DNA of 6,402 nucleotides. Source: Clostridiales bacterium (GTDB taxonomy: Bacteria > Bacillota > Clostridia > Oscillospirales > Oscillospiraceae). Both the position numbers and the translations under genes were made by a program. The first letter of the stretch is position 1; every line of letters starts with the position of its first letter. Positions 1 through 6,297 of the stretch are shown here, in pieces. The stretch is taken from positions 1 to 6,402 of the forward strand of contig DYBL01000007.1 in the NCBI GenBank assembly GCA_019418625.1. Direction: 5' to 3'. The notes beneath the pieces were generated by a model, which saw only the letters and a list, made by a program, of their open reading frames with translations, searched no databases and was not told where the DNA came from.

Positions 1-315
1 GCCCTGCGCCACAACCGTCTGGGCACCGTGCTCTACTTCGATCTGGAGACCGGCGGCGGCACGGCGCTTTTGCGCATGGGCGACAACGGCGCCGGCATTC
101 CGCCGGACCGGGCCGCCCGCATCTTCGAGCCCTTCGTGGTGGGCAGCGACGCCCGCACCGGCGGCGGCAGCGGCCTGGGCCTGTCCATCACCCGGCGCAT
201 CATGGAAAAGCACGGCGGCAGCATCACCCTGGCCGCTCGCCCCTCCCCGGGCCGCAGCACGGAGTTTTTGCTGCGGCTGCCCCTAAGTCCCCGTCCCGAC
301 AATCCGCAGCCGTGA
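1..315 (+). CDS. Sensor histidine kinase, C-terminal fragment (HATPase_c domain)
   Basis: This is the 3' end of a two-component sensor histidine kinase, open at the left edge; 104 residues are visible. The frame is open from base 1, so the GTG at 28 is internal and not the start. The first residues (ALRHNR) look like the end of the N box. They are followed by the G1 box DNGAGI (visible residues 28-33), the F box FEPF (42-45) and the G2 box GGGSGLGLS (54-62), then MEKHGGSI, which is typical of the last helix and strand. Together these form the ATP-binding lid that powers autophosphorylation of a histidine lying upstream of the window. The stop codon is TGA at 313-315, and the tail after the last strand is short and proline-rich. 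A strong terminator follows, so the kinase ends its own transcription unit. The stimulus and the partner response regulator cannot be seen. The family assignment is secure. Confidence 0.95.
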   Translation, partial: ALRHNRLGTVLYFDLETGGGTALLRMGDNGAGIPPDRAARIFEPFVVGSDARTGGGSGLGLSITRRIMEKHGGSITLAARPSPGRSTEFLLRLPLSPRPDNPQP

Positions 316-350
316 AAAAAGAACGACATGGCCTGGCCGCACAGTCCCCC

Positions 351-383
351 GCGCCCCCGGAAAAATTCCGGGGGCGCTTTTCT
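351..383 (+). terminator. Intrinsic terminator after the histidine kinase
   Basis: A perfect 12-bp stem (351-362 with 366-377), mostly G/C, encloses a 3-nt A loop and is followed directly by TTTTCT. It begins 36 nt after the kinase stop codon. It should end kinase transcription and separate that unit from the ABC operon, although some read-through cannot be excluded. Confidence 0.9.
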
Positions 384-393
384 ATGCATTTCC

Positions 394-446
394 TTTAGAA
401 ATCTTAAACCGTGCTATATGGCATTTAAAGCTTGCGCGGGTATGAT
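394..446 (+). promoter_or_regulatory. Candidate promoter region for the ABC operon
   Basis: A promoter is expected here because a terminator lies just upstream, but no ideal sigma-A pair is visible. Candidate 1 is an extended -10, TGC-TATATG (412-420), with a poor TTTAGA (394-399) 15 bp upstream. Candidate 2 is TATGAT (441-446), a 5/6 match to the -10 consensus, with only weak -35 matches near 418-424 and a very short leader. A weak core promoter would fit activator-dependent expression, for example by a response regulator, but that is inference. Confidence 0.3.
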
Positions 447-450
447 ACCC
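438..450. promoter_or_regulatory. Perfect odd palindrome GGGTATGATACCC, possible operator
   Basis: This is a 6-bp perfect inverted repeat around a single central G. It lies just downstream of one candidate -10 and overlaps the other, between the promoter region and the ribosome binding site. A one-base centre cannot form an RNA hairpin, so if it is functional a DNA-binding dimer is the more likely reader. A 13-bp palindrome can also arise by chance. Confidence 0.3.
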
Positions 451-455
451 ACCAG

Positions 456-463
456 AAAGGAGG
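456..463 (+). promoter_or_regulatory. Ribosome binding site AAAGGAGG for the ABC ATPase
   Basis: This near-perfect Shine-Dalgarno sequence ends 10 nt before the ATG at 474. It decides the start: the same frame is open upstream to a TTG at 432, but that codon lies before this site and would add 14 residues unlike the family. Confidence 0.88.
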
Positions 464-473
464 CGCAGCGACC

Positions 474-1202
474 ATGAATGAGACCGATCCCCGCAGCCGC
501 CCCATCATTGAAGTGAAAGATATCCGCAAGGAATACCCCATCGGTGACGAGACGGTGGTTGCCCTCAAGCGAATCAACCTCAGCGTCATGCGGGGGGAGA
601 TCTGCTGCATCTTCGGCACCTCCGGCTCCGGAAAGAGCACTCTGCTCAACCAGCTGGCCGGCATGGAAAAGCCCACCCGCGGCGAAGTGCGCATCGGCGG
701 CGTCCCCATCTCCCGCCTGAGCGAAAACCAGCTGGCATCTTTCCGGCAAAAGCATCTGGGCTTTGTGTTCCAGTCCTACAATCTGCTGCCGGGCCTCACC
801 GCCACGGAAAACGTGGCCCTGCCCCTTTTGTTCCGGGGCGTGCCTCGGGCAGAGCGGGAAGCTGCCGCCCGGAAGCTTTTGACCCGGGTGGGCCTTTCCC
901 ACCGGCTGGACCACTTCCCCCGGCAGATGTCCGGCGGCCAGCAGCAAAGAGCCGGCATCGCCCGGGCATTCATTGCCCGGCCGGACGTGGTGTTTGCCGA
1001 CGAGCCCACGGGAAATCTGGATTCCAAGACCACGGTGGAGATCATGCAGATGATCTGTACCTTCGCCCGGGACTATCATCAGACCATCATTCTGGTGACC
1101 CACGACCCTGAAATGGCATCCTACGCCGACCGGATCGTCACGCTGATCGACGGCGAGATCGTTTCCAATGAAGTCAACAAAAAGGAGAGGACCCACCCAT
1201 GA
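474..1202 (+). CDS. ABC transporter ATP-binding protein, MacB/LolD-type
   Basis: This 242-residue cytoplasmic ATPase powers the permease encoded two genes downstream. All nucleotide-binding motifs are present and intact: Walker A GTSGSGKST (residues 48-56), Q-loop Gln100 in FVFQSYNLLPGLTATENV, signature MSGGQQQR (152-159), Walker B VVFADEP (172-178, catalytic Glu177), D-loop NLDS (181-184) and H-loop His210 in LVTHDPEMA. The YNLLPGLTATENV stretch and the length are typical of the MacB/LolD/YknY family, whose members drive conformational changes in permeases with large extracytoplasmic domains and do not form a conventional membrane pore. The start follows a strong ribosome binding site. The stop codon overlaps the next start as ATGA (1199-1202), which implies translational coupling. 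The ATPase function is secure. The substrate is unknown, with peptide or lipid-linked export, envelope maintenance and antimicrobial resistance all possible. Confidence 0.95.
   Translation: MNETDPRSRPIIEVKDIRKEYPIGDETVVALKRINLSVMRGEICCIFGTSGSGKSTLLNQLAGMEKPTRGEVRIGGVPISRLSENQLASFRQKHLGFVFQSYNLLPGLTATENVALPLLFRGVPRAEREAAARKLLTRVGLSHRLDHFPRQMSGGQQQRAGIARAFIARPDVVFADEPTGNLDSKTTVEIMQMICTFARDYHQTIILVTHDPEMASYADRIVTLIDGEIVSNEVNKKERTHP
1181..1190 (+). promoter_or_regulatory. Ribosome binding site AAAGGAGAGG for the Ig-repeat protein
   Basis: This strong Shine-Dalgarno sequence is embedded in the end of the ATPase gene, 8 nt before the ATG at 1199. It supports that start and allows both re-initiation at the ATGA overlap and independent loading of ribosomes. 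Confidence 0.85.
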
Positions 1203-3298
1203 ACAACCGACTGACCCGAAGCGCCTGCGCGCTCTTTGCCATTTTGGCCCTGATGACCGCGCTCCTGCCCGCCGTCCGGGCAGAGGGCGGAACCCTGTAT
1301 GTGACCGGCTATACCATCACCTCCGGCGGTAAATCCGTTTCCCAGCTGGAAAAAGGCGCCGGGGCGGACATCACCGTTTCCATCAAAGATACCAGTGACG
1401 GCACCGGTGCTTCCAGCCCCGCCTCTCTGGACATCACCAAGCTGGACGACAGCTTCTCCGGCGGCAGTATCTCTGTGTCCAGGACCTCTCCCGACGGTGC
1501 ACCTCTGGTCTACACCGTCACCCTGGCCGGTGTCCGGTACAAGGGCACGGGGCAGACCCTGCGGCTGCAGGTGGGCCGCCCCGGCGAACCGGACAGCTAC
1601 CAGACCCTGGACGTGACCATCACAGAGGCCAAAGTCTACGAACCGGAGCCCAAGCGGGACTACGACGCTCCCCAGGAGCCCGCTCCTGCCCCCATGGTAC
1701 TGGTCTCCCGCAGTGAAATGGCCAAGCCCATCGAAGCCGGACAGGAGATCGAGCTGGACGTGACCATCCGCAACCTGAGCACCATCCGCCTCAAGTCTCC
1801 TGTGGTCACCTTCACCCCATCCGACGGCCTGAGCATCTCCGGCGGCAGCACTTCCTTTGCTCTGGCGGACATCGCTTCCAAACAAAGCGCCACGCTGACC
1901 ATCCGCCTCAAGGCCGCCAGCGTCATCGCCTCCCCCAACCAGTCCCTGGGTGTGGACATGAAGTTCAACTATAACAACAACGTCTCCACCGTTCAGGGCA
2001 GCATCACCGACAAGATCGCCATCCCCGCCCTGGGCCGGGAAAATACGCCCCAGCCGGTAGTGCTGGTGACCCGTTCGGCCATGGATCAGCCCATTGCCCC
2101 GGACGAGACCCGTGACGTGACCATCTCCTTCAAAAACGCCGGCACCACCAAGCTGGTTGCTCCCGTGGCCACCGTGGCACCATCGGACTCTCTCATCGTG
2201 CTCAATGAGACCTCCACCTTCGTGCTGGAGGACATCGCCCCCGGCGCCGCCCGCAGCATCGTGGTGCGGGTGAAGGCCCTCAAAGAGATCTCCTCCACCA
2301 ATCAGTCCATCAGCACAGAGCTCAAATACAGCTACGACAGCGGCGGCATGCTCACCCAGGCCACCGCCTCCGACCGGGTCAACTTCTCCGCTCTGGTCCC
2401 CTCCAAGGCGGACACTCCCGTGCCCAACATCGTCATCCGCAGCTTCACCTACGGAGAGAGCTCCGTGGCGGCGGGCAGCAGCTTCCCTCTGCGCTTCGCC
2501 TTTGAAAACACCGGCAGCATCAAGATCGAAAACATCGTGGTCACCGTGGACGGCGGCGAAAACTTCACCATGGACGGCGGCACCAACACCTTCCACTACA
2601 ATGCCCTCGCCGCCGGCGCCGCCCAGACCCAGGAGGTGCCCATGCGGGCGGTGCCCAACGGAAAAAGCGGCGCCCAGAGCATCAGCGTCAGCTTCAAGTA
2701 CGAATATGTGGACGGCGACAAGCGCACCTCCGCCAGCGCGGACATCCGCATCTCCGTTCCCATTTACCAGCCTGACCGCTTCCAGCTCAACGCCCCTGTG
2801 GTCCCCGAGACCGTGAACGTGGGCGAGGAGGCGGAAGTCACCATGGCCTACGTGAACAAGGGCAAGGACGATATCTCCAACGTGGAGGCCATCGTGGAAG
2901 GCGACGGCGTGGATACTCCCGCCCGCACCCAGTACTTAGGCAATATCACCGCCGGCACCAGCGGCACCATCGGCTTCGCCCTCTCCCCCACGGCCGCGGG
3001 CCCGGTGGATGTGGTGCTGAAGATCTCCTACGAAAATGCAGACCAGCAGATCCAGGTCAAGACGTTTCCCATCACCCTTCAGGCGGAGGAGCTGCCTCCG
3101 CCGGATGACTTCGGCGACGAGCTGCCTCCCATGGAAGAGGGCGGTATTCCCTGGCTCTGGATCGGCCTGGGCACCGCAGCCGCGGCGATCATCGCCTCCG
3201 TCGTGGTGATCCGCCGGAAAAAGCTCTCCAAGACCGCCTCTGACAGCTGGGATTCCTGGGAGGACGAGACGCCGGACGGCGCCGGGAAAGAGAGCTGA
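1199..3298 (+). CDS. Secreted, membrane-anchored multi-Ig (CARDB/S-layer-like) protein, putative ABC partner
   Basis: This 699-residue protein has type I topology. It begins with a signal peptide (basic MNNRLTR, hydrophobic 9-25, probable cleavage after AVRA at 28). The outside part consists of about five beta-rich modules of 100-120 residues: roughly 31-143, 165-277, 286-396, 409-521 and 525-628. They carry the signature of CARDB/COG1361 S-layer-type Ig folds, with phrases such as VTIRNLST, VTISFKNAGT, RFAFENTGS and VTMAYVNKG, one per module. Modules 2 and 3 are clear duplicates (VLVSRSEMAKPI versus VLVTRSAMDQPI). A proline- and acid-rich linker (629-647) leads to one membrane helix (about 650-671), a RRKK stop-transfer (672-675) and an acidic tail with DSWDSWEDE. 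The only cysteine, Cys10, lies in the signal peptide. The gene sits between the ATPase (ATGA overlap) and the permease (3-nt gap), so I infer that it is a fixed partner of the transporter: an adaptor, a substrate receptor or a wall-spanning stalk. No catalytic motif is visible. The exact biochemical role is unknown. Confidence 0.85.
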   Translation: MNNRLTRSACALFAILALMTALLPAVRAEGGTLYVTGYTITSGGKSVSQLEKGAGADITVSIKDTSDGTGASSPASLDITKLDDSFSGGSISVSRTSPDGAPLVYTVTLAGVRYKGTGQTLRLQVGRPGEPDSYQTLDVTITEAKVYEPEPKRDYDAPQEPAPAPMVLVSRSEMAKPIEAGQEIELDVTIRNLSTIRLKSPVVTFTPSDGLSISGGSTSFALADIASKQSATLTIRLKAASVIASPNQSLGVDMKFNYNNNVSTVQGSITDKIAIPALGRENTPQPVVLVTRSAMDQPIAPDETRDVTISFKNAGTTKLVAPVATVAPSDSLIVLNETSTFVLEDIAPGAARSIVVRVKALKEISSTNQSISTELKYSYDSGGMLTQATASDRVNFSALVPSKADTPVPNIVIRSFTYGESSVAAGSSFPLRFAFENTGSIKIENIVVTVDGGENFTMDGGTNTFHYNALAAGAAQTQEVPMRAVPNGKSGAQSISVSFKYEYVDGDKRTSASADIRISVPIYQPDRFQLNAPVVPETVNVGEEAEVTMAYVNKGKDDISNVEAIVEGDGVDTPARTQYLGNITAGTSGTIGFALSPTAAGPVDVVLKISYENADQQIQVKTFPITLQAEELPPPDDFGDELPPMEEGGIPWLWIGLGTAAAAIIASVVVIRRKKLSKTASDSWDSWEDETPDGAGKES
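1691..2386 (+). repeat. Tandem duplicated Ig-like domains within the Ig-repeat protein
   Basis: Modules at residues 165-277 and 286-396 line up along their whole length with a period of 121 residues. Shared landmarks are VLV-RS-M--PI, a central TPSD/APSD, F-L-DIA/F-LEDIA, and a closing NQS(L/I) followed by K(F/Y)-Y. The third copy, from residue 409 (base 2423), keeps the spacing of about 123 residues but is more diverged. The DNA of the two copies differs widely, so the duplication is old and selected at protein level; it is not a recent or unstable repeat. Confidence 0.75.
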
Positions 3299-3301
3299 TC
3301 C

Positions 3302-4636
3302 ATGAGCAAAAATGACATTTTCCGCATGTGTGTGCAAAACCTCATGCGCCGTAAGTCCCGCACCTTTTTGACGGTGCTGGGCGTGCTGATCGGCTGCTGC
3401 TCCATCGTCATCATGGTGTCTCTCGGCATCGGCATGAAGGAGTCCCAGGACAAGCTCCTGGCCCAGATGGGCGATCTGACCATCATCACCGTCAACGCGC
3501 CCCAGGGAGGCCGGGGCAAGACCAAGCTGGACGACGCCCTGGTCAAGAGCCTGCGCAACCTTCCCGGCGTGGAGGCGGTCACCCCCAAGCAGACCCTGGA
3601 GGCGGATGAGATCCGCCTGGTCACCGGCACCGGAAAGCGCTATGTGTCCGACTGGGCCACCGTGGTAGGACTGGACACAGACGCTATGGAGAAAATGGGC
3701 TACCAGCTTATAGGCGGCAGCGCCGTCCAGCGCAGCGGCGACGTGATCGCGGGGCAGTATCTTGCCTACAACTTCAAGGACACCCTGCGTCCCGAAGGCC
3801 GGAACATGATCGACCGCTGGGGCGGCGAGCTGGACATGGGCGACACAGAGCGCAACATTCCCGATCCTTACTTCAATCCCCTGGACCAGACCTATACGCT
3901 GGAAGCGAATATTCAGGGCGCCAAGCTCTCCGTGCCCATCCGCTCCGTGGGCGTTTCCAAGGAGGATTACTCCAAGGGTGCCGAGACTTCCGACGGCATC
4001 ATCATGAGCCTTTCCGACCTGCAAAAGCTCCTGGAAAAGGTGCCGGGTGCCAAGAAAAAGCGCACCTACGACTCCATTTTGGTGAAGGTCACGGACATCA
4101 CGGTGGTGGAGCGGGTGGAGACCGACATCAAGGGCATGGGCTATAACACCGAATCCATGGAGAGCATCCGCAAGCCCATGGAAAAAGAGGCCCAGCAAAA
4201 GCAGATGATGCTGGGAGGCCTGGGCGCCATCTCGCTGTTCGTGGCGGCGCTGGGCATCACCAACACCATGATCATGTCCATCTCCGAGCGCACCCGTGAG
4301 ATCGGCATCATGAAGGCCCTGGGCTGCTATGTGACGGATATCCGGATCATGTTTTTGTCGGAGGCCGGCGCCATCGGGCTCATCGGCGGCGTCATCGGCT
4401 GCATCATCAGCTTCTGCGCCTCCGTCGCCATCAACCTGGTGTCTCTGGGGCCATCGGTGGAAAATCTGCTGCCCGCCATGCTGGGCGGCGGCGATGTGAC
4501 CCGTGTCTCCGTCATCCCGCCGTGGCTGCCGGCCTTTGCGGTGGTGTTCTCCGTGCTCATCGGCCTGGGCTCGGGCTACTATCCGGCCAACAAAGCCGTG
4601 CAGATCCCGGCACTGGAGGCCATCAAAAGCGAGTGA
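3302..4636 (+). CDS. ABC transporter permease, MacB/FtsX family
   Basis: This 444-residue integral membrane protein is the permease partner of the ATPase. It has the MacB layout of one N-terminal helix (about 21-42), a large extracytoplasmic domain (about 45-300, MacB_PCD type) and three C-terminal helices (about 302-326, 349-379 and 405-426). Family landmarks are NLMRRKSRTFLTVLGVLIG at the start of helix 1, SERTREIGIMKALG (327-341) in the cytoplasmic loop that contacts the ATPase, and SGYYPANKAVQIPALEAIKSE at the C-terminus. Family members couple ATP hydrolysis to movements of the outer domain. The outer domain seems longer than in compact relatives such as YknZ: between AYNF (155-158) and VPIRSVGV (211-218) lies an extra polar segment. 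The start is 3 nt after the previous stop with only a weak purine-rich site (GGAAAGAGAG) before it, so expression probably depends on coupling. The family is secure; the substrate is unknown. Confidence 0.93.
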   Translation: MSKNDIFRMCVQNLMRRKSRTFLTVLGVLIGCCSIVIMVSLGIGMKESQDKLLAQMGDLTIITVNAPQGGRGKTKLDDALVKSLRNLPGVEAVTPKQTLEADEIRLVTGTGKRYVSDWATVVGLDTDAMEKMGYQLIGGSAVQRSGDVIAGQYLAYNFKDTLRPEGRNMIDRWGGELDMGDTERNIPDPYFNPLDQTYTLEANIQGAKLSVPIRSVGVSKEDYSKGAETSDGIIMSLSDLQKLLEKVPGAKKKRTYDSILVKVTDITVVERVETDIKGMGYNTESMESIRKPMEKEAQQKQMMLGGLGAISLFVAALGITNTMIMSISERTREIGIMKALGCYVTDIRIMFLSEAGAIGLIGGVIGCIISFCASVAINLVSLGPSVENLLPAMLGGGDVTRVSVIPPWLPAFAVVFSVLIGLGSGYYPANKAVQIPALEAIKSE

Positions 4637-4657
4637 GACGCAAGGTCTCTCCTCACC

Positions 4658-4694
4658 CGCGGGGAAAGGTTCACGCCTTTCCCCGCGCTTTTTT
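4658..4694 (+). terminator. Intrinsic terminator of the ABC operon
   Basis: A perfect 12-bp stem (4658-4669 with 4676-4687) encloses a 6-nt loop and is followed by C and six T residues. It starts 22 nt after the permease stop. A smaller inverted repeat, GAGAC/GTCTC (4635-4639 and 4645-4649), overlaps the stop codon and has no T-tract of its own. Confidence 0.92.
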
Positions 4695-4725
4695 ACGATG
4701 CCGGCATAGAAATGGAAAAAAGCGG

Positions 4726-4754
4726 TTGCATCCCAGCCATGGACATAGTACAAT
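4726..4754 (+). promoter_or_regulatory. Sigma-A-type promoter for the symporter gene
   Basis: TTGCAT (-35, 4726-4731) and TACAAT (-10, 4749-4754, 5/6 match) are separated by an ideal 17 bp. The site lies just after the ABC terminator and predicts transcription from about 4761, giving a leader of about 90 nt before the symporter ATG. Confidence 0.7.
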
Positions 4755-4760
4755 GGTAAG

Positions 4761-4849
4761 CACCCGCGGCGCATTTGCGCTTTAAATGCCTAGGGTCACC
4801 CCCTCCTGTGCCGCCGGCCATCACGGAATGATTCATCGGAGGCATTATC
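4761..4849 (+). promoter_or_regulatory. Symporter 5' leader with small alternative hairpins
   Basis: This is the predicted untranslated leader. GCATTT (4771-4776) can pair with AAATGC (4784-4789), and the overlapping GCGC-ATTT-GCGC (4769-4780) is a competing hairpin. No T-tract follows, so no attenuator is apparent, and I do not recognise a known riboswitch. The leader ends with the ribosome binding site CGGAGG (4837-4842), 7 nt before the ATG at 4850. Confidence 0.35.
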
Positions 4850-6238
4850 ATGGAATTTATCGTCCGGCTGATCTCCCGGGCCTACGGGCTTTTATGGGGC
4901 GATCTCATCACGCTGCCCCTGCCGGGCGGCGGCAGCATCGGCCTTTCCCTGCTGGTATTGCTGCTGATCCCCACCGGTATCTTCTTCACCATCCGCACCC
5001 GCTTTCTCCCTGTCCGGCTGTTTCCGGAGATGCTCCGTCTGACGGTGGAAAAGCGGGGCACCAACGGCAGCGCCATCTCCGGTCTGCAGGCCCTGGTCAT
5101 CTCCACGGCCACCCGGGTTGGCATGGGCAATCTGATCGGCGTGGTGGCGGCCATCTCCGCCGGCGGCGCCGGTGCCGTGTTCTGGATGTGGCTCTCCGCC
5201 CTCATCGGCTCCTCCACCGCCTTTGTGGAAGCGACACTGGCCCAGCTGCACAAGCAGCCCGACCCCCTCTACGGCGTCTATCGGGGCGGTCCGGCCTACT
5301 ATATCCACGATTTTCTGGCCAAGGGGCGCCGCAAGTCCGTCATCGCCGTGCTGTTCGCCATTTCGGGCCTGATCTGCTGGTGCGGCATCAGCCAGGTCAT
5401 CAGCAACTCCGTTTCCTCCGCGTTCTATAACGCCTTCTCCGTCCCCCCGCTTTATACCACGGTGGCCCTGGTGGCCGTGTCTGCCGTCATCGTGCTGCGC
5501 AAGCACGCCACAGTGAAGGTGCTGGACGTGCTGGTGCCCATCATGGCGGGACTCTACTTCCTCATGACCATTTTCCTCATCGTGAAAAACGCCGCGCTGC
5601 TGCCGTCCGTGTTCTCCCAGATCTTTGAGGAGGCCTTCGGCATCCGCCAGGCAGTGGCCGGCGGCTTCGGCGCCGTGCTGATGCAGGGCGTCAAGCGGGG
5701 CCTTTTCTCCAACGAAGCCGGCTCCGGCTCCGCTCCCTGCGCGGCGGCCGCGGCGGACATCACCCATCCCGCCAAGGCAGGTCTTCTGCAGGCTTTCGGC
5801 GTGTTTCTGGACACCATCGTCATCTGCTCCTGCACGGCCATGATCATGCTGCTGACCCCGGCGGAGACGATCGCGGGCCTTTCCGGCATGGACCTGCTCC
5901 AAACGGCTATGGACTACCACCTGGGTTCCTTCGGCGTGGTGTTCATCGCGCTGATTTTGCTGCTGTTCAGCTTTTCCACCTTCATCGGCGTGCTGTTTTA
6001 TGCCCGGTCCAACGTAGCCTACCTGTTTGGGGACAACTGGGCCTCTCAGACCGCTTATAAGGTCCTGGCTCTGGTGATGCTGTTCGTGGGCGGCCTCGCC
6101 GCTTACACCTTCGTGTGGGACCTGGGCGACGTGGGCATCGGTCTTATGACCGTGTTCAACATCGCGGTGATCATCCCCATGTCCAAGGAGGCCCTGGCTT
6201 CCCTGCGGGAATATGAGTCGGCGCGCAAAAAGCGCTGA
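4850..6238 (+). CDS. Sodium:alanine/glycine symporter, AGCS family
   Basis: This 462-residue inner-membrane secondary transporter imports a small neutral amino acid (alanine or glycine, sometimes others) together with a cation, usually Na+. It has about ten or more hydrophobic segments and the normal family length. Diagnostic stretches are GGAGAVFWMWLSALIG (residues 105-120), which matches the Na:alanine symporter signature as I remember it, YRGGPAYYI (144-152), and GLFSNEAGSGSAPCAAAAA (284-302), followed by HPAKAGLLQAFGVFLDT. Two usually conserved spots look slightly unusual: GMGN at 91-94, where many members have Gly-Thr/Val-Gly-Asn, and Ser292 in NEAGSGSAP. The start is the first ATG after a CGGAGG site. 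The gene has its own promoter and terminators on both sides, so it is a single-gene unit independent of the ABC operon. The family is secure. Substrate and cation are inferred from the family only. Confidence 0.93.
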   Translation: MEFIVRLISRAYGLLWGDLITLPLPGGGSIGLSLLVLLLIPTGIFFTIRTRFLPVRLFPEMLRLTVEKRGTNGSAISGLQALVISTATRVGMGNLIGVVAAISAGGAGAVFWMWLSALIGSSTAFVEATLAQLHKQPDPLYGVYRGGPAYYIHDFLAKGRRKSVIAVLFAISGLICWCGISQVISNSVSSAFYNAFSVPPLYTTVALVAVSAVIVLRKHATVKVLDVLVPIMAGLYFLMTIFLIVKNAALLPSVFSQIFEEAFGIRQAVAGGFGAVLMQGVKRGLFSNEAGSGSAPCAAAAADITHPAKAGLLQAFGVFLDTIVICSCTAMIMLLTPAETIAGLSGMDLLQTAMDYHLGSFGVVFIALILLLFSFSTFIGVLFYARSNVAYLFGDNWASQTAYKVLALVMLFVGGLAAYTFVWDLGDVGIGLMTVFNIAVIIPMSKEALASLREYESARKKR

Positions 6239-6261
6239 CAAGCCGCACTGCTCCAGGCAAC

Positions 6262-6296
6262 AAAAAATCACAGCTCTTTCGAGCTGTGATTTTTTT
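6262..6296. terminator. Bidirectional intrinsic terminator between convergent genes
   Basis: A perfect 9-bp core stem (6268-6276 with 6281-6289) around the loop TTTC is extended by A/T pairs. An A-tract (6262-6267) precedes it and a T-tract (6290-6296) follows, so it can work on both strands. It closes the symporter unit 23 nt after its stop and also the minus-strand gene whose stop is at 6298-6300. Confidence 0.92.
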
Positions 6297-6297
6297 A

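Noticed and set aside
432..473. Upstream TTG start for the ABC ATPase
   Set aside because: It lies before the strong Shine-Dalgarno sequence at 456-463 and would add 14 residues encoded by the regulatory region.
414..1196. 260-residue open frame on the minus strand opposite the ABC ATPase
   Set aside because: The plus strand encodes a complete ABC ATPase with every motif and a strong ribosome binding site; the antisense product is a composition artefact.
1199..1285. Lipoprotein signal with Cys10 in the Ig protein
   Set aside because: Cys10 precedes the hydrophobic core and the residues before it (RSA) do not form a lipobox; an ordinary signal peptidase I site (AVRA) is present and the C-terminus already supplies a membrane anchor.
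1121..2596. 491-residue open frame on the minus strand across the Ig protein
   Set aside because: Composition dominated by Gly, His and Asp with no domain; it lies opposite a gene with a signal peptide, repeats and a membrane anchor, and overlaps the ATPase gene.
2936..4774. 612-residue open frame on the minus strand across the permease and the end of the Ig protein
   Set aside because: It is a mirror of GC-rich codons: the product is His/Gly/Asp-rich without recognisable motifs, crosses two real genes and the terminator, and the plus strand carries clear families.
4755..4849. Glycine riboswitch before the AGCS symporter
   Set aside because: Such riboswitches often precede this family, but the leader is only about 90 nt and I see neither the conserved glycine-aptamer core nor an expression-platform terminator.
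4786..5430. 214-residue plus-strand frame overlapping the symporter start
   Set aside because: It lacks a Shine-Dalgarno site at its ATG, is Arg/His/Pro-rich, and runs out of frame through the symporter.
4892..6271. 459-residue open frame on the minus strand opposite the symporter
   Set aside because: It would start inside the bidirectional terminator region and encodes a His/Gln/Gly-rich chain with no family resemblance; the plus strand is a clear AGCS symporter.
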